In this document: positions 1 through 7,668 of the stretch, piece by piece
Numbering within the stretch: the first letter of the stretch is position 1
Layout of the letters: each line of letters starts with the position of its first letter
Source: Gammaproteobacteria bacterium HGW-Gammaproteobacteria-1
Lineage (GTDB): Bacteria; Pseudomonadota; Gammaproteobacteria; Thiohalomonadales; Thiohalomonadaceae
Reading direction: 5' to 3'
DNA length: 64,000 bases
Assembly (NCBI GenBank): GCA_002840095.1
Contig: PGZL01000001.1
Coordinates: forward strand, 6,718-70,717
Notes under the pieces: generated by a model
Told to the model about the DNA's origin: nothing
Seen by the model: the letters and a program-made list of their open reading frames with translations, nothing else
The model's database searches: none
Program-made: the position numbers and the translations under genes

Positions 1-1
1 C

Positions 2-151
2 GGGTCCCGCGCAGACATGAGCTGCGGTACGCGGGAGCCGAAAGAATTAGAGGTCGTGGTGGTCGGGAATGACGGGAAGAACGGCATCCAGCAGTTGGTG
101 GTCGGCGAACCCGTCAGCTTCTTCTTGACCAAGAGCGCCCCTCGTCAATAG
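2..151 (+). CDS. 3' end of a hypothetical protein (partial or 44 aa)
   Basis: The frame is open from the window edge to a TAG at 149-151. An internal ATG at 17 would give a 44-residue protein; otherwise this is the tail of a gene that begins upstream. The C-terminal part is rich in valine and ends in Ala-Pro-Arg-Gln. No family is recognised. It runs in the same direction as the following array and stops 25 bp before the next start. Confidence 0.4.
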   Translation, partial: GSRADMSCGTREPKELEVVVVGNDGKNGIQQLVVGEPVSFFLTKSAPRQ

Positions 152-176
152 GAACACGAGCGTTAGGAGTTAGGGT

Positions 177-398
177 ATGGCGATGGAAAAAACGGCGATG
201 CACCTGGCCTATGAAAACCACTTCGGTCGCAACTGGGGTGAAAACCCCGAACACAGTCGCGATGAGCAGGTGTGGGCGGCGGCCTGGCATGCCCTGCGTA
301 GCCACTCTATCTGCGAGATCGAGCGCGACATTTTGCCGCAGATGGGCCGGCAGAACCGGGGCGTGAAGATGTGTCTGGATATGTTGGTAGAGGCATAG
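177..398 (+). CDS. Hypothetical 73-aa protein
   Basis: A short, probably soluble helical protein rich in His, Glu and Arg, starting at ATG 177 (ATG 183 is also possible). I do not recognise a family. Its C-terminal third (Glu-Ile-Glu then Ile-Leu-Pro) reappears in a non-functional fragment at 7852-7947, so part of this gene was probably duplicated once. It belongs to the same-strand small-gene array that runs to about 7.6 kb. Confidence 0.55.
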   Translation: MAMEKTAMHLAYENHFGRNWGENPEHSRDEQVWAAAWHALRSHSICEIERDILPQMGRQNRGVKMCLDMLVEA

Positions 399-431
399 GG
401 GAAGATGATGGGCGATATGAACGGAGGTGCA

Positions 432-815
432 ATGCTTACTCCTGATAAGTTCGCAGTGAATGAAGTATGGGTCGTTGGGAAGCTGAATGCTGCTCCAGTG
501 GCGCTAGCCGAAGGGCCATGCAATGTGTTTGGACTCATGGACGCCGGCAGTACGTACGCCATCGGGAGGCCTTTCGTTGTCAGGGTTGGATCTGCGCCGG
601 ATGACTCGGAGGTGGATAGCGTTTTCCGGCTGGCTAGGGAGATGACTCACAGTTGGCCAGTTCGGATATTGCTGGAAGACAGTGTGCCGCAAGGATCAGG
701 TTTCGAGCGCGTGGCTCGAGGAAAGGGGATTGCAGTGGAATACGCTCCAGCCTCCGAACTGGTCGAGATTCTTCGCGGTCTGCGCGAAATGATCGCGGTT
801 AACGCTGGCGGCTAG
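432..815 (+). CDS. Hypothetical 127-aa protein
   Basis: The chosen start is ATG 432, preceded by GGAGG at 423-427. In-frame ATGs at 405 and 408 could extend it by eight or nine residues. The protein alternates beta-rich segments with one helix near the middle and has no signal peptide or membrane segment. No family is recognised. The product is probably cytosolic, in the array of small same-strand genes. Confidence 0.6.
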   Translation: MLTPDKFAVNEVWVVGKLNAAPVALAEGPCNVFGLMDAGSTYAIGRPFVVRVGSAPDDSEVDSVFRLAREMTHSWPVRILLEDSVPQGSGFERVARGKGIAVEYAPASELVEILRGLREMIAVNAGG

Positions 816-843
816 CTATTCATCGGAGCCAGTGGAGGAGGCG

Positions 844-999
844 ATGATGGCAGGCGAAAAACCGCTTGGAGCGGGTGGCTGCATCCAGTCCTGGGCGACT
901 GGAGTTGTGGTGGTACACAGCCATGCTTCTGCATGGTCAATACGAACTGCCAAATCTGCCGACGGTAAGGTGATAGAGGAAAAGAGGAGTGAGCGATGA
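844..999 (+). CDS. Small 51-aa ORF coupled to the next gene
   Basis: An ATG at 844 follows a good Shine-Dalgarno sequence (GGAGGAG), and the frame ends in a TGA at 997-999 that overlaps the next ATG at 996 (ATGA). This arrangement suggests translational coupling. The product is short, with a valine-rich centre and no recognisable family. The support is the ribosome binding site and the overlap, not similarity. Confidence 0.45.
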   Translation: MMAGEKPLGAGGCIQSWATGVVVVHSHASAWSIRTAKSADGKVIEEKRSER

Positions 1000-1199
1000 T
1001 CGTCAAAGTGGAAGATGGGACGGTTGAAGTAATCAACGGGCACCGTCGGCTGGAGGCGAGTCTGCAAGTGTTTGGAAAGGTGCTCGCAACCGATGTCCAC
1101 GGAAAGCAATACGTCGTCACCCGTGAGGAGGGCTGTCTGGTTGCTCGTGAGGCAGGGCCCATCGAACACTCCGGTGTTATCGGGCGGACTTGCCACTGA
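996..1199 (+). CDS. Hypothetical 67-aa protein with a ParB-like 'NGHRR' motif
   Basis: It starts at ATG 996 after GAGGAG and overlaps the preceding small ORF by four bases. The N-terminal half contains Gly-His-Arg-Arg-Leu-Glu-Ala after a short beta strand, which resembles the nucleotide-binding box of the ParB/Srx fold. The protein is far shorter than a whole ParB N-terminal domain (about 100 residues), so any such activity is conjecture. It could also be an unrelated beta-rich protein. Confidence 0.5.
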   Translation: MIVKVEDGTVEVINGHRRLEASLQVFGKVLATDVHGKQYVVTREEGCLVAREAGPIEHSGVIGRTCH

Positions 1200-1222
1200 T
1201 AGGAAACCGACGGGAGACTCAG

Positions 1223-1612
1223 ATGATGACGGCGCAGCCGGAAGGACTCTACGAATTCACAAAGCTGGTGCTGGCTTCTTTTGAACGTAACGGAGTCGAA
1301 TTGCCGCGTATTGAGCCGCACGACCCTGACGACATGGAAGGGGCGGACCTGCTGTGGTTTGTGCTGACGCCGGAACTTGAACTTTCGGAGGGAAGCTACC
1401 TCAGTATCGCCCCCGAGATTGCTGACGGTGATCGGTTCAACGTGGCCTTCCAGGATCGTGTTTGTGCCGGAGGAGACCCTACGTGGGGCGACTTATTTGT
1501 TGTCCCAACCCAGGCCAACGCCGATAAAGTAGCGCAAGTCCTATTGACGCATCAAGCGCGCGAAGCAGAGTTACAGGCGCTCCGGGTCGCCTGTGGCGGC
1601 GCAAGTAAGTAA
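1223..1612 (+). CDS. Hypothetical 129-aa protein
   Basis: The start at ATG 1223 has GGGAG a suitable distance upstream, and the octamer GGAAACCG lies at 1202-1209. It is an acidic soluble protein with an N-terminal helix, a Pro/Asp-rich centre and a C-terminal helix carrying a Gln-Ala-Arg-Glu-Ala-Glu stretch. No family is recognised. It sits in the one-directional array with only a 12-bp gap to the next likely start. Confidence 0.6.
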   Translation: MMTAQPEGLYEFTKLVLASFERNGVELPRIEPHDPDDMEGADLLWFVLTPELELSEGSYLSIAPEIADGDRFNVAFQDRVCAGGDPTWGDLFVVPTQANADKVAQVLLTHQAREAELQALRVACGGASK

Positions 1613-1624
1613 TTGGAAACCGAG

Positions 1625-1852
1625 GTGCGCTACTTCCTCTTTCAGTATCGGTGGATCGGGGTTGGTCGCGACGGCCAAGGAAACCTTTGGGTCGAGCACG
1701 ATGGGTTCCCGTCCAATGAATCGTTGAAAGCGAAAGCGCGTGAGCGTCTGGCGGAGCCAGGTGACATTGTGATAACCGGCTGGAATGAATTTGGAAACGA
1801 AGCGGATTACCGTGCGTTCATTGGTGCGCCGGCAGCGGCGACAACGGATTAG
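1625..1852 (+). CDS. Hypothetical 75-aa protein
   Basis: No ATG is available near the 5' end. GTG 1625 lies just after the GGAAACCG octamer (1615-1622), while TTG 1613 would add four residues. The product has several aromatic residues in a beta-rich first half and an acidic C-terminus. The length and composition are like small immunity or accessory proteins, but no family is recognised. Confidence 0.5.
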   Translation: MRYFLFQYRWIGVGRDGQGNLWVEHDGFPSNESLKAKARERLAEPGDIVITGWNEFGNEADYRAFIGAPAAATTD

Positions 1853-1877
1853 TCGTAAGAGGAAAAGAGGGGGGGGT

Positions 1878-2351
1878 ATGCACACTCAAGACGAATACGT
1901 GCTGGAAGAAGGTGATTCATGCTTTGTCACCTGCCAGGACCCGGAAGGAGAGCGCAATATCAGCAACGCTCCCAGGAAGGCGGTATACCGGGATGACGAA
2001 GCCAAACGTAACGGGTGGGACTTCACGATTCCGGGGCTACGTGTCGAGTGCGCCGTAGAAATTACTGGCGTTTGGCGTGACAAGCCAGTCCTTCAGGAAC
2101 TCAACGATGGAGGTGGTGACGGTATGTGCGAAGAGGATGCCGCTACAAACGGGACTCAGACAGTCGGAGAGATCATCGATAAGCTAGCACAGTACCCGCG
2201 TGAGTCCCCTATTTGCGGTACGTGGGAGAGCACGTTCACCGACCTGCGCGTCTATTGTGCCAAGAACGGAACAGTCATTGTTGACGTTGATAAGGCGTCC
2301 TATCGCGAGGCCATCGAACGCGGTGATATTGTGCCACCTGACCACTGCTGA
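1878..2351 (+). CDS. Hypothetical 157-aa protein
   Basis: ATG 1878 follows a purine-rich GAGGGGGGG ribosome binding region. The protein is acidic, with about six cysteines spread along it, and looks like two small beta-rich halves joined by a Gly/Asp-rich linker around residues 75-85. No signal peptide and no recognised family. It is followed by a short membrane-protein ORF. Confidence 0.6.
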   Translation: MHTQDEYVLEEGDSCFVTCQDPEGERNISNAPRKAVYRDDEAKRNGWDFTIPGLRVECAVEITGVWRDKPVLQELNDGGGDGMCEEDAATNGTQTVGEIIDKLAQYPRESPICGTWESTFTDLRVYCAKNGTVIVDVDKASYREAIERGDIVPPDHC

Positions 2352-2413
2352 ACGGAAACGGGATTGGAGAAAAGTTAACGGAATGACTAACGGGCAATGA
2401 GACGATCTTTGGT

Positions 2414-2584
2414 ATGGTTGGCTACTTCATATTTATGTGGTTGTCATGGCAACTCATTGATGCAAAAGTCCATGTGACAGGAGACTCGGCTTTGACCCGT
2501 TTTGATGGCTATAAGCTGTGGGGTCTTGGCATGGCAGCAGGACTGGCACTTGGCCTGCCATTCATTATCACAGGAATGAAGTAA
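2414..2584 (+). CDS. Small membrane protein, 56 aa
   Basis: This ORF from ATG 2414 to TAA encodes two hydrophobic segments, about residues 2-16 and 36-54, separated by a polar loop. It is therefore predicted to be a two-span inner-membrane protein. It ends 6 bp before the secreted toxin gene. The ribosome binding site is weak, so expression is uncertain. The position suggests a role linked to the toxin, but that is only inference. Confidence 0.45.
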   Translation: MVGYFIFMWLSWQLIDAKVHVTGDSALTRFDGYKLWGLGMAAGLALGLPFIITGMK

Positions 2585-2590
2585 AGGACC

Positions 2591-3139
2591 ATGAACAAGG
2601 TGATGCGTGCGTGGCTGGTTGTGCTTCTTGCGGCGGTGTTCGCCGCCGGCCCAGCGCACGCCGGCCTGATCAAGAAGGGCTTGGCGGTTGCGATCGGCGC
2701 CGCGATCGCCAAGGGCAGTCCCTGGGCCATCAAGGCGCTCAAAGCCGCGGCCAAAGATCCGAAGAAGCGCGAAGCGGTGATCGCACACGCCAAAGAGTAC
2801 GCAGAGAAGCATCCGAAGTTGGCGGCCAAGGTCAAGGACTTCATCGTGCGGTTCGAGAAAGGAAAGTTGGACGACCTGGTGCAGAAGTATGTCGCCGCCC
2901 CACGAAGCCCGCCTACATGGATAAAAGGCGGACGAGAAGTGCGTGCGAAGACGCCGGTCCAGGGTGGTGGGCCGCTCCGTAAGCGGTGGCTGGATGATGA
3001 GGGAAACATTTACGAGTGGGATACCCGTCATGGGACGGTGGAGAAATACACCAGGACCAGGAAACACCTTGGAGAATTCGACGCGGACACCGGGGAACTT
3101 CTGTCCGACGCGATACCAGGAAGGATCGTGCAGAAATGA
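2591..3139 (+). CDS. Secreted colicin E3-type 16S rRNA ribonuclease toxin
   Basis: This 182-residue protein has a Sec signal peptide (hydrophobic core about residues 7-19, likely cleavage after Ala-His-Ala at 24). A Lys/Ala-rich helical region covers residues 25-100. The C-terminal domain, about 128-182, matches the cytotoxic domain of colicin E3/cloacin DF13: a Lys-Arg-Trp start, the block YEWDTRHGTVE and a later His-Leu-Gly-x-Phe-Asp. Asp144, His147 and Glu151 keep the spacing of colicin E3 catalytic residues Asp510, His513 and Glu517. Family members cut 16S rRNA near A1493. The long receptor and translocation domains of colicins are absent, so delivery must differ. ATG 2603 is an alternative start. 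The stop overlaps the next gene, the likely immunity gene. Confidence 0.85.
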   Translation: MNKVMRAWLVVLLAAVFAAGPAHAGLIKKGLAVAIGAAIAKGSPWAIKALKAAAKDPKKREAVIAHAKEYAEKHPKLAAKVKDFIVRFEKGKLDDLVQKYVAAPRSPPTWIKGGREVRAKTPVQGGGPLRKRWLDDEGNIYEWDTRHGTVEKYTRTRKHLGEFDADTGELLSDAIPGRIVQK

Positions 3140-3372
3140 CGACGTTCTTTGTGGCGATATACGACAACAACACAGATGAATTGGTCGCCAAACATCAGGT
3201 GGTCATTAGCGAAGAGGTTCTGCGGCCACTTTTTGGGGCGAATTCAGGCGCGCCTATGGTCGATGTGTATCTGATTGAAACTAAGGTACAGCAGGACGCT
3301 CTGTCGGCCTGGGTGCAGGAGTGGCCGAGCACAGAGACGCATTCCTGTTACCTTGAGGCCACGCAAGAGTAG
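3136..3372 (+). CDS. Likely immunity protein of the E3-type toxin (DUF7683-like)
   Basis: A 78-residue protein whose ATG overlaps the toxin stop codon (ATGA), the usual toxin-immunity arrangement. It shows a beta strand with Glu-Leu-Val, a helix ending in Leu-Phe, a Pro-Met-x-Asp-x-Tyr strand and a C-terminal Tyr-Leu-Glu. This pattern resembles the DUF7683 proteins found beside Cytotoxic-domain toxins. It is not a recognisable relative of the classical ImmE3. Its role is inferred from position and that resemblance: binding the toxin in the cytoplasm to protect the producer. Confidence 0.7.
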   Translation: MTTFFVAIYDNNTDELVAKHQVVISEEVLRPLFGANSGAPMVDVYLIETKVQQDALSAWVQEWPSTETHSCYLEATQE

Positions 3373-3407
3373 CTGGGTTTATTGGAAACCGGAGGATGTT
3401 CGCTGAA

Positions 3408-3710
3408 ATGGCAGATACTGGATTGCGCGATTCTAACGGCGCACCGATTCACATCGGCGATTTCGTCAAGAAGCCCGTCGATTGCAACCACGAAGTCCAT
3501 GGCGAATGGGCGATTTACGAAGTTAGGACGCAAGGTGTGGTCCCCATTCTTTCATACGTGAGATCGGAAAAGGGGCAGGTTTTGCCGGAGGGGTACACGG
3601 GCTCCGTCCTCTCAGACGAATATGACGGCAAGATGTTTGTTTTTGCTACAGATAGCACGGTTCTCAGACCGATGGATGAGCTTGAAGTGGTCGCCGGCTT
3701 TCGCCGGTAG
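3408..3710 (+). CDS. YopX-like hypothetical protein, 100 aa
   Basis: The N-terminus reads Gly-Leu-Arg-Asp-x-Asn-Gly-x-x-Ile then Gly-Asp-Phe-Val, the opening pattern of YopX-family phage proteins, followed by beta-rich sequence. The GGAGG at 3391-3395 lies directly before ATG 3396 and 12 bp before ATG 3408, so either start is possible; 3408 is chosen. YopX proteins are common in phages and plasmids and have no established biochemical role. Confidence 0.55.
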   Translation: MADTGLRDSNGAPIHIGDFVKKPVDCNHEVHGEWAIYEVRTQGVVPILSYVRSEKGQVLPEGYTGSVLSDEYDGKMFVFATDSTVLRPMDELEVVAGFRR

Positions 3711-3852
3711 GGATGTTGGGGAAGAATCGTGGCGCATCCGTCTGAAATGAAGGCGAACACCCGCCGCTACTGCGGAGGGCGCTATAGAGGTACCCGGATT
3801 TAAGTGTGGGTGGCCACACGGTAAGTTGGACAACTTGAAAGGGGTAACGAAC

Positions 3853-4014
3853 ATGACACTTCGCCAAGAGATTGTTGATGCCGTGAAGTCCGCCAGCGGT
3901 GACGCCGAGCAGGCCGCGATTGCCATTTGCCGATTGCTCGAAGACCGGCTCGGGCTTGAGGGTAACGGGTGGCTCGATGATGACGAGGAAATGCGTGAAT
4001 TGTTGTCGCAGTAA
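3853..4014 (+). CDS. Hypothetical 53-aa helical protein
   Basis: ATG 3853 is preceded by AAAGGGG. The product is almost wholly helical and very acidic at its C-terminus (a run of Asp and Glu). Such short acidic proteins include antitoxins and regulators, but nothing specific supports either. It stands alone between two unannotated gaps of about 140 and 80 bp. Confidence 0.5.
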   Translation: MTLRQEIVDAVKSASGDAEQAAIAICRLLEDRLGLEGNGWLDDDEEMRELLSQ

Positions 4015-4097
4015 AAAACAGGGCCAAGGCGATGCACACCCAGGCTAGTGCCTAACCAGTGGGAACCGCCGAGCGACAGTCATCAGGAGCATAGGGA

Positions 4098-4319
4098 ATG
4101 GCCACGTACCCCATTGACGACAACTACGAAGCGACAGTGAGCAGGGACGGCAAAGTAGGGTCGCGCTTGTACCGTTCCACCGCGAGCATCGTTCAGAAGA
4201 GCACGCAGAAGATTGTGCATCGCGTTTACGGGGAAGGTGCCGCCGCGACCGCTGCCGACAGGCGCGCGGTAGATGAAGCACGGTATTGGGTTGCGTCTCA
4301 CGCACGCGACGACGAATAG
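4098..4319 (+). CDS. Hypothetical 73-aa protein
   Basis: ATG 4098 has AGGAG upstream. The protein is small and basic to neutral with no signal peptide. The first half is rich in Ser, Thr and Tyr and the second half is an Ala/Arg-rich helix. No family is recognised. The next start follows after 23 bp, so the two genes are probably co-transcribed. Confidence 0.5.
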   Translation: MATYPIDDNYEATVSRDGKVGSRLYRSTASIVQKSTQKIVHRVYGEGAAATAADRRAVDEARYWVASHARDDE

Positions 4320-4342
4320 CGGACCGGAGAACCCGGAAAGAT

Positions 4343-4582
4343 ATGGCTGAGCCGACGATAACCATTCCCGCACGGACCGCACTCCAGATTATGAAGGAGT
4401 TGCGCGTAATGAGCGATTCTGCGGTTCTCCGTGGGAACGACGGTGTGGCGAGGATGATCGCACTGCGAAGCGAATGGTGGACGCGCTGCCTGTCGTCGCA
4501 ACTAACCAAGAGGGAGCTGGAGGTGGCGATGGTCGCGAATACGATTGAGGTGGCGTCGGTACGTCATCAAGACGGGGAATAG
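4343..4582 (+). CDS. Hypothetical 79-aa helical protein
   Basis: ATG 4343 is preceded by GGAAAG. The predicted product is mostly helical, with a central Arg/Met-rich part, and lacks a signal peptide. No family is recognised. It is 23 bp downstream of the previous gene in the same-strand array. Confidence 0.5.
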   Translation: MAEPTITIPARTALQIMKELRVMSDSAVLRGNDGVARMIALRSEWWTRCLSSQLTKRELEVAMVANTIEVASVRHQDGE

Positions 4583-4654
4583 CCTCTTGCGGTCATGTGC
4601 GGCTGTGAGAACGTGGGCATGTAGAGACATAGGAAACGAGGGAGACACGGCAGC

Positions 4655-5143
4655 ATGTGCGCCAACTACGATGATTGTGAATGCTGCGCGGACGGCCACG
4701 AGGCGGTCCAGCAGAAAATCGAGGATAATATCCGCGAGCATGGAGTGGCCATAATCTTTACGCAGACAGAAGCTGCCGAAACAATCCTGAATCTCGCCTA
4801 TACCATAGGTCTTGCCGATATTGGGCATCCCGAGGTGCTGGTGTTCGCGCTCCCGGCCGAATCGGCCCACATGATCTTGAACGATATCGCGACGCGTGCC
4901 AGGGAAGTCGCGCTACCCATGAATGAGCGACTAGACGATCTCGCAAATCTGCCTTTGATACTAAAGCCAGTAGCTCCATCGATTGCTGCCGAGTACATCG
5001 TGCAGGCCAACGCCCGCGCCGGTCGTGAGTTGCCGGCCCTGCAGCTGGTCTGGCCCGACGCGAGAGGGTTGTTCCCATGGGAGGAAGGATTCGAGCAGCG
5101 CCTGCTTGCGGCGCAGCCGCACCTGTATGGCATCACCCACTAG
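4655..5143 (+). CDS. DUF4262 domain protein
   Basis: A 162-residue protein with the DUF4262 pattern over nearly its full length: a Cys-rich start (C2, C8, C10, C11), a His-Gly helix, 'YTIGL', Gly-His-Pro-Glu then Leu-Val-Phe-x-Leu-Pro, and near the end 'LQLVWPD' with Phe-Pro-Trp and a final Gln-Pro-His-Leu. DUF4262 proteins occur widely in bacteria, often in toxin-immunity or mobile loci, and their biochemical function is unknown. The start at ATG 4655 has GGGAG about 12 bp upstream. Confidence 0.85.
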   Translation: MCANYDDCECCADGHEAVQQKIEDNIREHGVAIIFTQTEAAETILNLAYTIGLADIGHPEVLVFALPAESAHMILNDIATRAREVALPMNERLDDLANLPLILKPVAPSIAAEYIVQANARAGRELPALQLVWPDARGLFPWEEGFEQRLLAAQPHLYGITH

Positions 5144-5298
5144 AAGTGGGGCGGCGCCCTCTTTGGTGTCCTCGCGGTGAAGACGACCATGCTGACGACC
5201 TGAAGCTTTCCGGAAAGCCGCGACGGAGTGGTCGTGGCAACAACAAGTGGTGTCGCAAGGACTTGAGTGGGAAGCTTTCATCATTCGATCGGCCGGTG

Positions 5299-5601
5299 AT
5301 GAACGTTCGTCCGCACTTACACTGCCGCCAGTGTCGGCGTTCTATGGCTGCGATTGGAGGGTGGGTCGTGCTACTCCTGCTTTGCGCGCCCGGAGTGCCG
5401 CTGTGGGTGCCGTTCGCCTGGGGTGTGACTGGGTTGGTGGTCTCGCGGCCACGGTGGGTTGCAGGTGGCGACAAGCGGCGCTTGTATGGTTTCAGTATTT
5501 GGCTCGGATTCGCGTATGCGTGGCCGTATGCGCTGCGACTCCGGGAGGATACGGATTCATTCAACCGAATCCTGGCCAAAGCCCTTGGGCGACAGAGATA
5601 G
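5299..5601 (+). CDS. Small three-span membrane protein with an N-terminal CxxC
   Basis: ATG 5299 gives 100 residues. A Cys-x-x-Cys pair at residues 9-12 may bind zinc. Hydrophobic segments lie at about 17-33, 35-50 and 64-80, then an Arg/Lys-rich tail. The open frame extends to 5077 upstream, but that part overlaps the DUF4262 gene and has poor composition. The family is not recognised. The GGAAACCG octamer follows its stop and precedes the ankyrin gene. Confidence 0.5.
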   Translation: MNVRPHLHCRQCRRSMAAIGGWVVLLLLCAPGVPLWVPFAWGVTGLVVSRPRWVAGGDKRRLYGFSIWLGFAYAWPYALRLREDTDSFNRILAKALGRQR

Positions 5602-5612
5602 GAAACCGCACG

Positions 5613-6536
5613 ATGGTAGATAATCTGAAGGGTTTGCCGAGCAGCTGTCAGCGCTTTGAAGTGGTTGTGGAACCCGGTGATGAGGAGGCGTGCCGTAGCA
5701 CATGTATCGTTGTGGTGGATCGTAAGGCCGAGCATCAACGGGCTAAAAACGTATTGGTGTTGCGTCGTGACTCGCACGGAGATTGGAGTTCGGCGGGTAG
5801 CGCAATTGGTGGAGCGCTTTGGATCCCGGAGGATTGGGCCACGGCGCGCGCATTGGCGATGGCCATCCATGAAGCGTACGAACGCGCAGACAGTTATAGG
5901 GGGCCTCCACTTTCGGACAGGTCAATGGGTTTGATCGGAGCTATTCGCGCCGGGAATGTGGAACTGGTGAGAGAGCTTTTGGGTAAAGGGGCCAGTCTTC
6001 AGCAGCGGACAGCGGAGCATGGAAATACTCCGTTATTGGTGGCCTGCTACCATAGGAATCTCGAGATCGTGCAGATACTCTTGGAACGCGGGGCGGATGT
6101 GCGGGCAAGGAACGATGATAGCAGTTCGGCCCTCCAGTTTGCGGCGCGCAGTGCGGCGGTAATTCGCTGGTTGCTCGGCACGGAGGCGTCGGAGGATGTT
6201 AATCACCGGGACAATAACGGCATGACAGCACTAATGCAAGCAACAAACATCAGCAGCGACGGTGTCTTCGGTGGAGTTGATTTGGAGCGAGTTGCTGATG
6301 CCGTGGAAGCGATTGAACTGCTCGTTGAAGCAGGCGCAGATGTGGATGCGACCAATGTGTTCGGGAGAACGGCGCTCATGAGCGCCGCCTATACGGGAAG
6401 TCGGGATATGGTGATATCGCTGCTGGAGCACGGCGCCTCCCGGGAACCGATAGACGGAAAGGGTAAGCGCGCCATAGATTACGCGCGCGATAAGGGGTTG
6501 AAGAGGTTGCTCGGGCTGGTGGTGGCGATTAAGTAA
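5613..6536 (+). CDS. Ankyrin-repeat protein with a unique N-terminal domain
   Basis: The start ATG 5613 lies 5 bp after GGAAACCG (5601-5608). Residues 1-105 form a domain of unknown type with no repeats. From about 110 on there are five or six ankyrin repeats, with 'GNTPLLVACYHRN', 'GMTALMQA' and 'GRTALMSAAYTGS' helix starts and 'LLERGAD'-like helix ends. Ankyrin repeats bind proteins; in toxin loci such proteins can act as immunity factors, so a partner encoded in this array is plausible. No signal peptide or transmembrane segment is seen. Confidence 0.85.
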   Translation: MVDNLKGLPSSCQRFEVVVEPGDEEACRSTCIVVVDRKAEHQRAKNVLVLRRDSHGDWSSAGSAIGGALWIPEDWATARALAMAIHEAYERADSYRGPPLSDRSMGLIGAIRAGNVELVRELLGKGASLQQRTAEHGNTPLLVACYHRNLEIVQILLERGADVRARNDDSSSALQFAARSAAVIRWLLGTEASEDVNHRDNNGMTALMQATNISSDGVFGGVDLERVADAVEAIELLVEAGADVDATNVFGRTALMSAAYTGSRDMVISLLEHGASREPIDGKGKRAIDYARDKGLKRLLGLVVAIK

Positions 6537-6597
6537 CTGCCTAGTTTTCTAACAGAAGTTCAATAGAAGAATGCAGTAATGTAGAGGAGAACAGTAG

Positions 6598-6789
6598 GTG
6601 CATTCAAGCCAGCCGATAGCTATTAACGCAGCGACCACCGAGGTTATGAGGGCGGCGTATCAACGCCTTGTGGGCGAAGGTGTTTCGCCCGAAGATGCAG
6701 AGACGACTGTGAAGAGAAATTTCGACAGGGTTATTTGCGATCCTAATATCAAATTGATAATTGACGAGCTGTGTAAGAGCCATTTTTAA
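6598..6789 (+). CDS. Hypothetical 63-aa protein
   Basis: It starts at GTG 6598 with a strong GAGGAG about 10 bp upstream. The product is one or two helices with several Asp/Glu and two cysteines (one near the end). No family is recognised. It follows the ankyrin gene by 61 bp and lies on the same strand. Confidence 0.5.
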   Translation: MHSSQPIAINAATTEVMRAAYQRLVGEGVSPEDAETTVKRNFDRVICDPNIKLIIDELCKSHF

Positions 6790-6934
6790 GCCGGATGAGC
6801 TGGAGCAGTACTCGAAACTTGCCAAAGATAGGTGGAACATCCATGAGGGTGGGCACCTTATCCTAGGGCGTGCGCGAGGACATTGAAGTCGGGCGACGTG
6901 CCGGGGCGTCAGATTGGCCGATAGGGAAGAAGGA

Positions 6935-7360
6935 ATGTTAGCGCGAATTCTTAAACGGGTACCAGACGACAAGTGTGTATTAGTCGACTGGACGTCGCTG
7001 GATAGACACTGGTTTAGCGGCCAGATACGCCCCCCCGACCGCGCGGCACTGTTCGATAAATACCTGTGGCTGTGGTTCAAGGGGCAAGGTGATGCGCTGT
7101 GGTTTGAGGTGCCCGAGGTTGGATGGGACTCAGCAGCGGAAACGATCTCGTTCACAAACGGGAGAAATCGGACCGCATTGATCACGAAACACCAGCGGTA
7201 TGTTCCGGTCGCCCTAGAGGGGGATGAATCGGAATGGGGGCCCGTAAGGGGCGCTGTTGTGCGGCCCTTAGAGGACGGGGATCTGGTGATCCTGCCGGAC
7301 CTACCTATTCTTAGCTCGGATGAATGGGATCGGTGTATGCGAGGAGAAGCCGAGTGGTGA
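6935..7360 (+). CDS. Hypothetical 141-aa protein with an 'NGRNR' motif
   Basis: ATG 6935 is preferred because of the purine-rich GGGAAGAAGG before it; TTG 6914 would add seven residues. A central segment reads Phe-x-Asn-Gly-Arg-Asn-Arg-Thr-Ala-Leu, then Pro-Val-Ala-Leu. This recalls the '(D/N)GRHRT' box of ParB/Srx-like domains, the same feature hinted at in the gene at 996. Such domains bind nucleotides or act on DNA or phosphate esters in some families. Here the resemblance is short and unproven. Confidence 0.55.
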   Translation: MLARILKRVPDDKCVLVDWTSLDRHWFSGQIRPPDRAALFDKYLWLWFKGQGDALWFEVPEVGWDSAAETISFTNGRNRTALITKHQRYVPVALEGDESEWGPVRGAVVRPLEDGDLVILPDLPILSSDEWDRCMRGEAEW

Positions 7361-7375
7361 GATTGTGGAACACGT

Positions 7376-7603
7376 ATGGGGGATGACGGGAGGTTGAACC
7401 GTATGGGAATGGTGCTGATTGACCAGGGCGCGCTCCGGATGGCGTTGAACGTGCTGAACAGGGCCGGAAAACACGAAGTCGCGGAAGAGCTCAGAAAAAG
7501 CGCCAGGGAACTTCTGCCTTGTGAGGTATCATTAACCTCCAGCCGTATGTGTGAGCACGGGACCAAGGGTTGTGTGCGGGAGCACTTGCCACCGAACGGG
7601 TGA
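7376..7603 (+). CDS. Hypothetical 75-aa protein
   Basis: ATG 7376 lies 13 bp after the preceding gene. The N-terminal two-thirds is helical with alternating Leu, Ala and Arg/Lys, and the C-terminus holds Cys-Glu-His and Gly-Cys, a possible partial metal site. No family is recognised. This is the last intact gene of the array before the recombination scar at 7.67 kb. Confidence 0.5.
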   Translation: MGDDGRLNRMGMVLIDQGALRMALNVLNRAGKHEVAEELRKSARELLPCEVSLTSSRMCEHGTKGCVREHLPPNG

Positions 7604-7668
7604 TGTTGGTGATCAACTGAGCTCGCCACTGTACCTGGGGCGGAGAGCCGCCGGCTCCGCCCTCAAAG

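Noticed and set aside
1..7603. Small-gene array as an integron cassette array
   Set aside because: Gaps are mostly 0-60 bp and lack paired GTTRRRY/RYYYAAC sites with the attC layout; no integron integrase is present.
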